Origin: Defluviitaleaceae bacterium
Lineage (GTDB): Bacteria; Bacillota; Clostridia; Lachnospirales; WRAX01
Direction: 5' to 3'
NCBI GenBank assembly: GCA_009779935.1
Contig: WRAX01000017.1
Span: 1 to 53,801, forward strand
Length of the DNA: 53,801 nt
A program made the translations under genes and the position numbers. The notes below the pieces were generated by a model, which was not told the origin of the DNA, did not search any database, and saw only the letters and a list, made by a program, of their open reading frames with translations. Of this stretch, positions 14,043-22,649 are shown in pieces. How positions within the stretch are numbered: position 1 is the stretch's first letter; every line of letters starts with the position of its first letter.

Positions 14043-14066
14043 TGAATATAATTACATATATATTCA
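14043..14066. promoter_or_regulatory. Candidate TetR operator
   Basis: TGAATATA (14043-14050) and TATATTCA (14059-14066) are perfect arms around ATTACATA. The site covers the expected transcription start of the regulator's own operon, as in autorepressed TetR systems. Confidence 0.6.
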
Positions 14067-14087
14067 CTGCATGAATGGAGGTGCCAA

Positions 14088-14663
14088 ATGCCAAGAAGTT
14101 TTAGCGAAGCTGAGAAGGATAATATACGCCAAAACCTAATTGCAGAATGCAAAAAAAGCTGGTCCACACACGGCTATAAAAAAACCAGCGTAAGCGAACT
14201 TTGCGCCAAGGTGGGCATTTCCACAGGGGCATTTTACACATTCTACACTTCCAAGGAAGCTTTGTTTTGTGATGTTATGGACGATTTCCAAGCAAGCACA
14301 AGACGGATGTATGATGAAACCTTATCTTCCCCACCAACGAAAGCGGAAATTTGTCAGGCTCTAAAAAAGCTTTACCTGGAATATGCCGAAAATGATATTA
14401 TCACAAAACGGCACACGCCCGACTACAAGAGCTTGCTAAACAAACTGCCGAAAGAGTGGCGGGAGAAGCACAGTGCAAAAAGTAAAGATAATCTGGAAAA
14501 CACCCTTTTTGCGCCAAATATCAAGATGAAGGTGAGTAAGGAGCGGGCACATGGGATAATTGACACATTGTTGTTAAGTGTTGCCAATAAAAACATTATC
14601 CCTGACCATTATGAAATTTTTTGCACCCTATTAAATTGTGTTATTGGTGAAATATATGAGTAA
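14088..14663 (+). CDS. TetR/AcrR family transcriptional regulator
   Basis: 191 residues. The N-terminal helix-turn-helix is typical: NLIAECKKSWSTHGYKKTSVSELCAKVGISTGAFYTFYTSKEAL at about 16-60 (quoted in part: TSVSELCAKVGISTGAFYTF). The C-terminal ligand-binding half is not assignable. GGAGGTG lies 6 bases before the ATG. It is transcribed from a consensus promoter with a palindrome at the start site and is followed after 19 bases by two nucleotidyltransferase genes, which it probably controls together with itself. The inducer is unknown. Confidence 0.92.
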   Translation: MPRSFSEAEKDNIRQNLIAECKKSWSTHGYKKTSVSELCAKVGISTGAFYTFYTSKEALFCDVMDDFQASTRRMYDETLSSPPTKAEICQALKKLYLEYAENDIITKRHTPDYKSLLNKLPKEWREKHSAKSKDNLENTLFAPNIKMKVSKERAHGIIDTLLLSVANKNIIPDHYEIFCTLLNCVIGEIYE

Positions 14664-14682
14664 ATTTTAAGGAGATAAAACA

Positions 14683-15396
14683 ATGGATAAGTTAATTTTA
14701 CAAGCCGGGAAAATTTTCAAAGATGCAGACTTTGACTGGTGCGTTTGCGGCGGCTATGCACTGGACATGTTTGCCGGAAAAAAACTTCGTGACCACGGGG
14801 ATTTTGACATGTGCTTTTTTAAGCAGGACAGAAAAGAGGTTTTGCAGTATCTAATAGACAGGGATTGGCCTGTTTACGGACGACAGGGAGGATGGGACAC
14901 AGTGCCCGTAAAACAGGCTATTTTTTACAAAGTAAAAGATGTTAGCGACCCGGACCTGGCAGAAATGGGCTTTTGGGCAGTTAAGCCCAATGGCTGGATG
15001 GAAATGTATGAGTTGCCACGTACAAAAAACAACGCATACTCATATTTCAACAGCGGCTTTAACGAGGATGAGTTTACTTTTATCGAGGTTGCATTTAATG
15101 ACAAAGAGGGCAATGCATATATTCTGCAAGACAACCCAAAAATTACCCTTCCAATGGAGCGGGCAATACTTTTTAGAGATGGCACACCATATCTTGCCCC
15201 CGAAATTATCCTTTTTTTCAAAACAGACGAATGGTCAGCAACCAATTCATATTTAGGGCCTAAGATGATAACGGATTTTCACGCCGTTATGCCCTTGATG
15301 TCGAAAGAACAAAAAGATTGGCTTTTGGATGCCATAAAAACCGCCCACGGCGAACACACGCCCTGGCTTGATAAAGCTTTGGAGGGGATGATATAA
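14683..15396 (+). CDS. Nucleotidyltransferase-fold protein, ANT(2'')-like (copy 1)
   Basis: 237 residues. The N-terminal part reads WCVCGGYALDMFAG then LRDHGDFDMCFF, the GG-W/Y-A-D plus D-x-D pattern of minimal nucleotidyltransferases related to aminoglycoside 2''-adenylyltransferases and similar proteins. D-x-D here is D46/D48 by rough count. The C-terminal part (APEIILFFKTDEW, TDFHAVMPLMSKEQKDWL) resembles the helical domain of that group. A role in nucleotidyl transfer to a drug or metabolite is plausible but not shown. AAGGAGATAAA precedes the ATG. Its TAA shares one base with the ATG of the next gene. Confidence 0.75.
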   Translation: MDKLILQAGKIFKDADFDWCVCGGYALDMFAGKKLRDHGDFDMCFFKQDRKEVLQYLIDRDWPVYGRQGGWDTVPVKQAIFYKVKDVSDPDLAEMGFWAVKPNGWMEMYELPRTKNNAYSYFNSGFNEDEFTFIEVAFNDKEGNAYILQDNPKITLPMERAILFRDGTPYLAPEIILFFKTDEWSATNSYLGPKMITDFHAVMPLMSKEQKDWLLDAIKTAHGEHTPWLDKALEGMI

Positions 15397-16106
15397 TGGA
15401 TAAAATAATTTTACAAGCCCATGAACTTTTTAAGGATGCAGGCTTTAATTACGCCATTTGCGGCGGTTTTGCCCTCGAAATGTGTGCAGGCAAAAAATAT
15501 CGTGAGCATGGTGATTTTGACATGAGCTTTTTTGAAGATGAGCGGCAAAAAGTGCTGCAATTTTTACATAGCAATGGATGGAAGCTATATGCCCGATATG
15601 TGGATTTTGCAGACCGAAAAAAGTACCTTGCCAACCATCTTCTTCATTTGGTGGAAGACCCGGGAGATGCCAAATGGGATGATTGTGAAAATTTTGCAGC
15701 TGTGTTGCCTGATAGCTATGCAAAGGCCCATTTTGTGGAGCGTGCAGGGGTATACACTTTTGCTTTTGACGAGCCAAGACTGACCAAGCTGGATTTTATC
15801 AAAGTTTCGTTTAGAAAGCGGCAAGGCGAAAGCTTTATGGCTGCAAAAACACCTTTGCATATGGATAAAGCGATACTGCATTCTAATGGCGTACCTTATA
15901 TGGCACCCGAATTTATGCTCTACCTTAGAACGCCCGAATTTTGCTCATGGCATCCGCTTCAAAAACCCAAAACCGAGGCGGATTTTAATACAATAATACC
16001 CCTATTATCAGCAGAGCAAAAGGATTGGTTAAAAGCGATCATAAAAACCGCATATCCGGGCGGAGCCCCTTGGCTTGATGGTATCTTGGAGGGTGGCATA
16101 CAATAA
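15396..16106 (+). CDS. Nucleotidyltransferase-fold protein, ANT(2'')-like (copy 2)
   Basis: 236 residues and a clear paralogue of the preceding gene: YAICGGFALEMCAG, REHGDFDMSFF and APEFMLYLRTPEF align with its motifs, as does the end (AEQKDWLKAIIKTA, PWLDGILEG). The metal-binding D-x-D is kept, so both copies may be active. The middle portions differ strongly, suggesting different substrates or a heterodimer. TAATG overlap gives strict translational coupling. The operon (regulator and two enzymes) ends at a terminator at 16229-16269. Confidence 0.75.
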   Translation: MDKIILQAHELFKDAGFNYAICGGFALEMCAGKKYREHGDFDMSFFEDERQKVLQFLHSNGWKLYARYVDFADRKKYLANHLLHLVEDPGDAKWDDCENFAAVLPDSYAKAHFVERAGVYTFAFDEPRLTKLDFIKVSFRKRQGESFMAAKTPLHMDKAILHSNGVPYMAPEFMLYLRTPEFCSWHPLQKPKTEADFNTIIPLLSAEQKDWLKAIIKTAYPGGAPWLDGILEGGIQ

Positions 16107-16228
16107 ACAATGCAATATCAACAAATGATGTTTACGAAATGTCTCCAAGTTTATTGTTGCAATTTTAGCGGGAAATGGGCATAACCTACACTATACTGAC
16201 AATATAGAGTGTATTCGCATTTAAGCTA

Positions 16229-16269
16229 CAAAAACCCGCAACCCAAGCTCCATGGGTTGCGGGTTTTTG
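16229..16269. terminator. Bidirectional terminator
   Basis: A perfect 17-base stem (16229-16245 with 16253-16269) has a 7-base loop, with five A on one side and five T on the other. It separates the nucleotidyltransferase operon from the convergent ABC exporter operon. In the 122 bases upstream of it only an imperfect repeat (TACACTATA and TATAGAGTGTA near 16187-16213) was seen. Confidence 0.93.
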
Positions 16270-16337
16270 TGTAGGGGGTTTTCATCTAAGTAATAACCCC
16301 ATTGCGGAATTGACCTGCAATGGGGCGTGGTAGGTTA

Positions 16338-16994
16338 TTATTCTGCTGTTAACACACCATCCGACATGCGGAATACCGAATCGGAAGCTTGGGCGATTTC
16401 TAAATTGTGGGTTACGACGATTACGCAGTAGCCCTGTTGGTGGGCAAGTTGTTTAAGGATGTTAATTACCGCCTCACCATTGGCAACATCCAGGTTGCCT
16501 GTGGGCTCGTCCGCTAAGATAACCCTTGCGCCCGTGGACAAGGCACGGGCAATTGCCACACGCTGCTGCTCGCCGCCGGACAGGTTGGATGGATAGCGTT
16601 TGTGCTTTTCTTCGCCAATGCCAACACTTTCTAACAGCTCTTTGGCACGGGATTGGGCAGATTTGCGAACAACCCCATTGGCCTCCATGGGATAGCAGAC
16701 ATTTTCCTGCGCTGTTAGCAATGGAAACAGGTGAAAAGCTTGGAAAATCATAGATATACGCTTGCGGCGATACAAGTCCAAATTCATCTTGGAAAGGTCG
16801 TCACCATCTATCAGCACACGGCCACTGCTGGGCTTGTCAAGCCCGGCCATGATGGATAATAGAGTAGTTTTGCCGCTTCCGGATGGGCCAACAATGGCGT
16901 GTAGTTGCCCTTCCACAAAATTTACACTTACGTTTTTAAGCACATCACGATCACCACTTTTGTAACGATAGGTTATGTTTTCAAGATTTAGCAT
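16338..16994 (-). CDS. ABC transporter ATP-binding protein (MacB/LolD type)
   Basis: 218 residues with a full ATPase core: Walker [10 protein letters not shown] near 37-45, Q-loop [10 protein letters not shown], signature [15 protein letters not shown], Walker [13 protein letters not shown] and the switch histidine in VVTHN. This subclass drives FtsX/MacB-like permeases that move peptides, lipoproteins or antimicrobials. GAGGAGG lies 7 bases before ATG 16994. It is the last gene of the BlaI-M56-permease-ATPase operon and surely pairs with the permease upstream. Confidence 0.95.
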   Translation of the reverse strand: MLNLENITYRYKSGDRDVLKNVSVNFVEGQLHAIVGPSGSGKTTLLSIMAGLDKPSSGRVLIDGDDLSKMNLDLYRRKRISMIFQAFHLFPLLTAQENVCYPMEANGVVRKSAQSRAKELLESVGIGEEKHKRYPSNLSGGEQQRVAIARALSTGARVILADEPTGNLDVANGEAVINILKQLAHQQGYCVIVVTHNLEIAQASDSVFRMSDGVLTAE

Positions 16995-17032
16995 AATTTA
17001 TCCTCCTCGGGTGCGGGTGCACGTTGTGCGCC

Positions 17033-20000
17033 CTACTCTTTTACCTGTAATAATTCCAATGGGGATTTTCTTGTAACCACAATTGCACCGATAATTGCGC
17101 CAATTAATGCTCCGCCAAGATATACAGCGGTGATTGTGAGAATCTCCATAACCCCAAAGCCCCAACCGGCCAACAACAACCAAATTGTGCCAATTAAAAG
17201 CCCGCCAATGCACACAATTAGTAATTCTGTGGCAAGCATACTTCTTGCCCTGCCTTTGCCACCCCCCAAAACCCGCATAATAGCAGCATTTTTAGTGGAT
17301 TGTAGCATGAGAAGCATGGACAAGCCAAGGGCAATTGCGCCTGCAATTATCAATGCGATGGGATACATCAGCTCCAACAACAGAACGGTTTGCCCTACGG
17401 CAGTGGTTATGTTGCGCAACTCCTCATCCAGTAAAAACAGGTGCAATTGGGTGTTGTGGAATCCGACAGTGCGCACAACCCCTTCGAGATATTCCCGCAC
17501 ATAGGCAACTTCACGGTTTTGGGCTGTGTCCACATCAAAAGCAACAACGGTGTAGCCCAGCCAACTTCCCAGCGCATCCGCCAAAGGCGGCAAAGGCAAT
17601 AGGGATACGCCATTTTCTTGCACACCATCCCTTGTAAAGTGGTTGTTGTGTGTGCCAATTATCTGGGCGGGCATATAACCCATGGTGCCTATGCTGATGG
17701 AGAAGTATCCGATGTTAATATAGTCCCCAAGTTCCAGCCCTGTGCGATTTAATGCCCAGTATGATGCGATGACCGGTATACGGTCACCCAGCTGGAAGTT
17801 TCTAAAATCATCCTTGCTAAACCCTTCGGCAAATTCAAATTCAATCTGCCCTAAATGGTCGGTATTTTCTTCCACAAAAAAGTCAATATCATTAAATGCC
17901 AGCAATCTGTCAAAATTCCACATATTCCCCCAAATGCCCCAGTCGGGGTCGATGCCCGAAGCTTCCCGCCAATTTTCCGGCAGGCCGCCCCCATCAGGCG
18001 TTGGTATGAAGAACGAGCGCAAAAAAGCTGATTCTACGTAAATATTGTTTAACCATTCCTCCTGCGCCAATACCCGTGCCGCTGTTTGGGGTCGGATTAC
18101 ATCCCCCAAAAAGCCAGGGGCAAAAAGGTTGCCCATGCCCATGGGCGGGGAAGTTTCGTGTCCCGGCAGGTTTGTGCCAATGCGCCCACGCACTATTGTT
18201 GTATCGTACAGCCTGTCCACTTCCGCTAAATTGCGCACCACAGCTTCCTGTAACCAGCCGATGGATATTACGAAAAACAGGGCAACCATAAGCCCTAAAA
18301 GGGACTTGACCAACGAGCGGCGCATGTGTCGCCCAACCCAGCTAAGGGCATTGGGCAATTTTGCGCCATTTGAAACGGGCAGGGGCTTGTCCGGTAAGCT
18401 AAACTCCTTAAAAACAGTGGTGATTGGTGCATCTACCGGGGTTTGCTCGTGTTTTTTATTATTTTTCGGGATTCGGATTTTTTTGGTGCTGCCCCCCTGC
18501 AAAAGCACCAAAACAGGGGCATTAAGTATGCGTAGGGCAATAATTATCACCATAACCAGCAATACCAAAAACACCGCTGTTGCCATGCCAACTATCCAGT
18601 AAAAACCAATGCCCACATCAAATTCAATAATCTGTGGTGGTGGCGGGCGCAAAATTGGGTGCAAAAACACTTCCTCCTGCAAAAATGTGGCAAAGGGCTC
18701 CAATGCTGTGGCGGCGGCAATGCGTGCCACATACCAGCCCCCCAAAGTACCCAATGCTATGGCGGGTATGCCCAAAAACAGAAGGGATTTAACCGTGTGC
18801 AAAAGCACCGACCCACGCCCCACGCCTATTGCACGGTATATGGAAAAATCCCGTTGCCGTTGGCGCACAAAGATAAACGATACAAGCCCAAGCACCAACA
18901 GTACCACGGCCCAAAATACCACGGCATTAAACAAAATGGTTAGCAAAACGGGGTCTGCTGATGCCCAGAAGTTTAGGGCATCACTTCCATCGCCAATAAT
19001 TATGATATTGTAGCCCAACAACTGTTCGTTATCCCTTGACCATAGCAAAAACTCCTGCTCCTGTGTGGGGTCTGCTATGGTAAAGCTATGCCATGCTGCC
19101 GGCAAATACCCTTCTCTCCAATCAATTCCAATATCCTCCCGTATGGGCGGCGACAAGGCAAACCCTTCCGGGATAATGGATGCGGGTACATAAGCAAATG
19201 TGCCGCCAAAGCTGACAAGGGGGATTGGTCCAAAATAAGCAAATGTGCCAACGACTTCCAATTCCAGCATATAAGGGTTGTCGCTTGGGGTAGAGCGTGC
19301 AAAGGGCATGTTTAAGCCGGGCAAAACCCCGTCCACATACTGATGGGGGTGCAAAGCAATTTGGATAGTATCGCCCACGCTAATATTTCTGCCACGGGCA
19401 AAGCGGGTATCAACATACACCACATGGTTGCCTTCCAGATAATCATCCAAGTCTATGGGGCGGCCACGGGCAGGGCGCACGCTGGCATTTGCCCCAATAA
19501 ATTCCGATGCGGTGGTCAAATCCCTTGTGGCTACAATTTGCATGGCGGATTGATGGTGGCTTAAAAAATCAAAAACATCAGGCAGATGCGATAGGTGGGG
19601 ATGGGTAAAATCCGCCCGCTCTCCCCCCGGCTTATCTAAGAACCAAAGCCCCGCCTCTTCGTTAAGGGGCATCATATTTAGCGTGTCCCGTTGTCGCCTT
19701 TGGGGGAAATGGGGGGCACCATCAATGCCAAAGTTTGTAAAAAACCGTCCACGAAAGAAGAATCTTTCACCAATTTCAAAATCTTCAAAAATATCCCAGC
19801 CATACACATAGGGGTTATAACCAAGCCATAACTGCTGGCCGGCTATTGCCATTTCTTCATAACCTGCATACACATAATCCACCCGCAAATCCAGCCAGTG
19901 CATAAATTCAGGTTGGTCGGGAGTGAGAATATATGTAATAGTTGCGTAAAAATAAGCATCCGATATGCGTAGTTGCTCCGCATCATCAGCAACACCTCGC

Positions 20001-20320
20001 CACATGCCCATGGTATCCATATTATGCATGCCTTGCAAAATGCCTTCAAACACCTGCCGCCTATCCTCGGTTGCTAAAAAACCGCTTTCCCACAGCAAAT
20101 CTACCACGGGGGATATGTCCATATGCACACCATCTTCGGGTTGGATAAAGCCCACGGTGTGGTATGTATCAGCAATTTCTAAAATTTGGTTGCGCACCAC
20201 AATATATTCCACCGTGCGCAAAACAAAGGCAAATGCTCCAAGTGCCATAAGCACCACCAAAAGCAATGTACGCATGGGTTGGCGCAACATGGATTTAAGG
20301 GTTACATTTCGCTTTTTCAT
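17033..20320 (-). CDS. ABC transporter permease, large FtsX/MacB-like
   Basis: 1095 residues. Membrane segment near the N-terminus (LLLVVLMALGAFAFVL), a large extracellular domain (about 40-460), three membrane segments at roughly 480-610 (FtsX type), a cytosolic linker with KKIRIPKNNKK, then a second half with the same plan (membrane segment near 690, extracellular domain, three C-terminal segments from about 980). Such two-repeat permeases handle peptides or envelope-active antibiotics. ATG 20320 follows AGGAGG by 8 bases; GTG 20323 directly before it is an alternative. The ATG overlaps the TGA of the M56 gene, so the two are coupled. Confidence 0.92.
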   Translation of the reverse strand: MKKRNVTLKSMLRQPMRTLLLVVLMALGAFAFVLRTVEYIVVRNQILEIADTYHTVGFIQPEDGVHMDISPVVDLLWESGFLATEDRRQVFEGILQGMHNMDTMGMWRGVADDAEQLRISDAYFYATITYILTPDQPEFMHWLDLRVDYVYAGYEEMAIAGQQLWLGYNPYVYGWDIFEDFEIGERFFFRGRFFTNFGIDGAPHFPQRRQRDTLNMMPLNEEAGLWFLDKPGGERADFTHPHLSHLPDVFDFLSHHQSAMQIVATRDLTTASEFIGANASVRPARGRPIDLDDYLEGNHVVYVDTRFARGRNISVGDTIQIALHPHQYVDGVLPGLNMPFARSTPSDNPYMLELEVVGTFAYFGPIPLVSFGGTFAYVPASIIPEGFALSPPIREDIGIDWREGYLPAAWHSFTIADPTQEQEFLLWSRDNEQLLGYNIIIIGDGSDALNFWASADPVLLTILFNAVVFWAVVLLVLGLVSFIFVRQRQRDFSIYRAIGVGRGSVLLHTVKSLLFLGIPAIALGTLGGWYVARIAAATALEPFATFLQEEVFLHPILRPPPPQIIEFDVGIGFYWIVGMATAVFLVLLVMVIIIALRILNAPVLVLLQGGSTKKIRIPKNNKKHEQTPVDAPITTVFKEFSLPDKPLPVSNGAKLPNALSWVGRHMRRSLVKSLLGLMVALFFVISIGWLQEAVVRNLAEVDRLYDTTIVRGRIGTNLPGHETSPPMGMGNLFAPGFLGDVIRPQTAARVLAQEEWLNNIYVESAFLRSFFIPTPDGGGLPENWREASGIDPDWGIWGNMWNFDRLLAFNDIDFFVEENTDHLGQIEFEFAEGFSKDDFRNFQLGDRIPVIASYWALNRTGLELGDYINIGYFSISIGTMGYMPAQIIGTHNNHFTRDGVQENGVSLLPLPPLADALGSWLGYTVVAFDVDTAQNREVAYVREYLEGVVRTVGFHNTQLHLFLLDEELRNITTAVGQTVLLLELMYPIALIIAGAIALGLSMLLMLQSTKNAAIMRVLGGGKGRARSMLATELLIVCIGGLLIGTIWLLLAGWGFGVMEILTITAVYLGGALIGAIIGAIVVTRKSPLELLQVKE

Positions 20321-22053
20321 CACTCTCGCCCTCCTGCGTTTTTAAGTATTAAATCGCCCGAAACGACTTCTTGATAGATGGTTGGGTTACCGAAATACAG
20401 CACCGTATTCGTCCCCGGGGGGAAGGTTGAGATCTGTGAATTCAAGTTTATCTCCAAGGTGGATTCTGCATCCACAAGCACTGATGTGTTGCGCCCTGCC
20501 AAATTTAGCACCGCATCACTAACGGGCAAACCGCTCATATCCACGCTGTTATTGGTGGCATGGCTATAAAGGACAAGGCTGTCACTTTCCCCGAAAAAGC
20601 TTATATCAGCAACGCCTGCCACATGCAGGTTGGTGCTTGGTGCATTAACTGTTATATTTACGGGGTTTTGGCAATGGGTATGTATGTTTACATCACCCTG
20701 CACGCCGCTTTGGCGGTGTAAAATGCCAATACCAACATCAGCCACATCGCCACTAACACCCACATAAATCCTTGTAAAATCCCGCAAATTTTTATTCGCA
20801 ACCACATTAACCCTAAGGGGAGGGATGGTTAACACGCCATTTTCCACATATCCGTCCACAAAATCCATTAGGGCTTCATCCACAACAAAATGCACAAAAT
20901 CACTGTCACTATGTGTTATGTAAATTGTAGCGGGAAAATCTACATCAATGGCGTAAATTGGTACGTCCAGCTCTATTTTTAGCTGGCTTAAATTATTTTC
21001 GTCAAAACTGACACGCACAATATTCTCGTCCCGCAAATTTGGCACGTTTTGCCAGCTGTATCCCCTTGGCGGCATAAAATGTGACAGGCTTAGGGGGCTT
21101 TGTGCCGCTTCCAATAGGGGTGCAGCAAAGGTAAAGCCTACCAAAGTTACAACAGAAGCAGCCCCAAGGCAAAGTGCAGAAAACAAAAGCCTGCCACGCT
21201 TTTTTGCCCCTTCCAAAATAGCAGCAATGCGCTGTTTTAGCATCTTTTTGCCGGTGCTTGCCATGGATGTGGAAAGATGGGCAGGCACAACGCCCACAAG
21301 GCTCAAAATCAGCTGGCTGTAACGTTTTTTGTCACCTGTTTCCATGCCATGGGTGGTTAGGCTGTCGCAAATCATTTCTGCATCCTTATCCGCCTGCCTT
21401 GCCATAAGGTATACGGCAGGGTTAAACCAATATACGCATTTTACCGCTAAAAGTAGCAGCTTTGCCCAAATATCCCGCCTTTTGTGGTGGATAAGTTCGT
21501 GTTTAAGCACAAATGCAAGCTCTGCATCAGAATAATCCATTTTTGACGGCAAAATAATGATTGGACGCACAAGCCCCGTTAACATAGGGCTTGCAATGCC
21601 CTTGCAACGCAAAACCCTTATTTTTGTACGTATCTTTAATTCAATTTTCTGTTTATCTAAAGCCGTTAATATTGCGGGATTGTTTTCTGTGTATCCCCAA
21701 CGGTTCAAAAAGCGCAAAATAGCAATATGCTGTGCTGCGTGAATAACAACAGATGCAAGCACGCCGCCAATCCACGCCCAAAACATGGCATCAAGCAGCC
21801 CAAAGCGGGGGTCTGCTTGCACAAAATAAATCGTTTGCCCGGAAAGCCTTTCCAAAGGCACGGCAATTTCCACAGTGGGTGATGGCAAAAAGCCTATAAA
21901 AGGCAACATTAATGCTGCCGATATAACCAGCCATACCACAAACCGTCCATTGGGTGCATAAAGCCGCCGCATAAACGGCGTTGCCGCCAAAATAAGCAGT
22001 ATTATTGGTGTTGTTACCAGTGTAGCACTTAAAACCCCGTAAAACAGCGTCAC
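20320..22053 (-). CDS. M56 (BlaR1-like) membrane metallopeptidase with non-PBP sensor domain
   Basis: 577 residues. About four membrane segments in the first 310 residues surround a zinc peptidase site H185-E-x-x-H189 (LKHELIHHKRRD) and the downstream ADKDAEMICD glutamate region. In BlaR1/MecR1, the enzyme relays a signal that leads to loss of BlaI-type repressor. The extracellular C-terminus (about 325-577) is not a penicillin-binding domain: no SxxK with KTG is seen, and it reads as repeated short beta strands (TVNAPSTNLHVAG, DISFFGESDSLVLYSH) like DUF4097-type adhesin domains. GTG 22053 starts inside the stop of the repressor gene (4-base overlap). Confidence 0.85.
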   Translation of the reverse strand: MTLFYGVLSATLVTTPIILLILAATPFMRRLYAPNGRFVVWLVISAALMLPFIGFLPSPTVEIAVPLERLSGQTIYFVQADPRFGLLDAMFWAWIGGVLASVVIHAAQHIAILRFLNRWGYTENNPAILTALDKQKIELKIRTKIRVLRCKGIASPMLTGLVRPIIILPSKMDYSDAELAFVLKHELIHHKRRDIWAKLLLLAVKCVYWFNPAVYLMARQADKDAEMICDSLTTHGMETGDKKRYSQLILSLVGVVPAHLSTSMASTGKKMLKQRIAAILEGAKKRGRLLFSALCLGAASVVTLVGFTFAAPLLEAAQSPLSLSHFMPPRGYSWQNVPNLRDENIVRVSFDENNLSQLKIELDVPIYAIDVDFPATIYITHSDSDFVHFVVDEALMDFVDGYVENGVLTIPPLRVNVVANKNLRDFTRIYVGVSGDVADVGIGILHRQSGVQGDVNIHTHCQNPVNITVNAPSTNLHVAGVADISFFGESDSLVLYSHATNNSVDMSGLPVSDAVLNLAGRNTSVLVDAESTLEINLNSQISTFPPGTNTVLYFGNPTIYQEVVSGDLILKNAGGRE

Positions 22054-22436
22054 TTGTCTTCACCTGCCCTTTTATCAATAAACTGGCGCAACTCTTCCAA
22101 ATCCTCTGCCGAAATGGCATCGCCTTGATACAGTGATGCTACCAGCCCCGTAAACGAGCCGCCATGTAGCCGCTTCAAAAATGACCTGCTTTCCTTGGCA
22201 AGGTACTTATCCTCCGCCACAACAGCGGTGTAAACATTGGATTTGCCTTGTTTGGATACTTCCAAAAAACCTTTGTCCGCAAGCCTTGCCAAAAAGTTAA
22301 GTACGGTGGTCAGTGCCCACTTTTTCTTACCGCCAATCTCTTCCATAATCTGGGCGGATGTGGCGCAGCCCCCCCGCCACCAGATAATTTTCATTATATA
22401 CAATTCTGTATCAGGCAATCTGGCATTTTCATCCAT
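22050..22436 (-). CDS. BlaI/MecI/CopY family transcriptional repressor
   Basis: 128 residues from ATG 22436, which has GGGGG about 6 bases upstream; the earlier ATG at 22442 abuts that site. The winged helix is typical: LPDTELYIMKIIWWRGGCATSAQI and KKWALTTVLNFLARLADKGFLEV (quoted in parts of 20 or fewer: TTVLNFLARLADKGFLEV), followed by a C-terminal dimerisation region. Family members bind TACA-N-TGTA dyads and are inactivated through an M56 partner; both the dyads (22518-22567) and the partner gene are present here. It probably represses its own operon and perhaps the divergent MFS gene. Confidence 0.93.
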   Translation of the reverse strand: MDENARLPDTELYIMKIIWWRGGCATSAQIMEEIGGKKKWALTTVLNFLARLADKGFLEVSKQGKSNVYTAVVAEDKYLAKESRSFLKRLHGGSFTGLVASLYQGDAISAEDLEELRQFIDKRAGEDK

Positions 22437-22460
22437 ACGCATCCCCCTTGGAAGTATTTA

Positions 22461-22513
22461 TTAGAGTGTGTTCACACAAAGCTGTGCGGCAGCTTAATGT
22501 GAACACGCTCTAA
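22461..22513 (-). promoter_or_regulatory. Long hairpin at the 5' end of the blaI transcript
   Basis: 16-base arms (22461-22476 with 22498-22513) differ at one position, which would be a G-U type pair, and the loop contains a second stem AAGCTG/CAGCTT. The -10 box ends 5 bases away, so the RNA would start with this structure. It may stabilise the message or act in control. Confidence 0.6.
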
Positions 22514-22517
22514 ATTC

Positions 22518-22535
22518 ATTTTACACTTGTAAAAT
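22518..22535. promoter_or_regulatory. BlaI-type operator 1
   Basis: ATTTTACA and TGTAAAAT are perfect 8-base arms around CT. It overlaps the -10 box of the blaI promoter. Confidence 0.8.
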
Positions 22536-22546
22536 AAAAATGTCAA
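22518..22546 (-). promoter_or_regulatory. Sigma-A promoter of the blaI-M56-ABC operon
   Basis: On the minus strand, TTGACA (22546-22541), 17 bases, TAAAAT (22523-22518). The -10 box lies inside a BlaI-type dyad. Confidence 0.88.
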
Positions 22547-22551
22547 GCGTT

Positions 22552-22567
22552 TTTTACATTTGTAAAA
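22552..22567. promoter_or_regulatory. BlaI-type operator 2
   Basis: TTTTACA and TGTAAAA are perfect 7-base arms around TT. It lies just upstream of the blaI -35 box and 16 bases before the -35 box of the divergent MFS gene. Confidence 0.8.
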
Positions 22568-22582
22568 TGTGATGGAATAAAT

Positions 22583-22611
22583 TTGACAATGCTGCATCAA
22601 TGTGATAATAT
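22583..22611 (+). promoter_or_regulatory. Promoter of the MFS transporter gene
   Basis: TTGACA (22583-22588), 17 bases, TAATAT (22606-22611). Confidence 0.75.
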
Positions 22612-22649
22612 ATGAATGTGCAATGAAATCAAGACTTTTGGAGGGTTTT

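Noticed and set aside
16187-16213. Imperfect inverted repeat TACACTATA/TATAGAGTGTA as an operator
   Set aside because: It lies between converging transcription units just before a terminator and not near any promoter, so a regulatory role is unlikely.
17742-18602. Several plus-strand open frames of 100-185 residues opposite the ABC permease
   Set aside because: They are low-complexity shadows of the permease reading frame without starts or ribosome sites.
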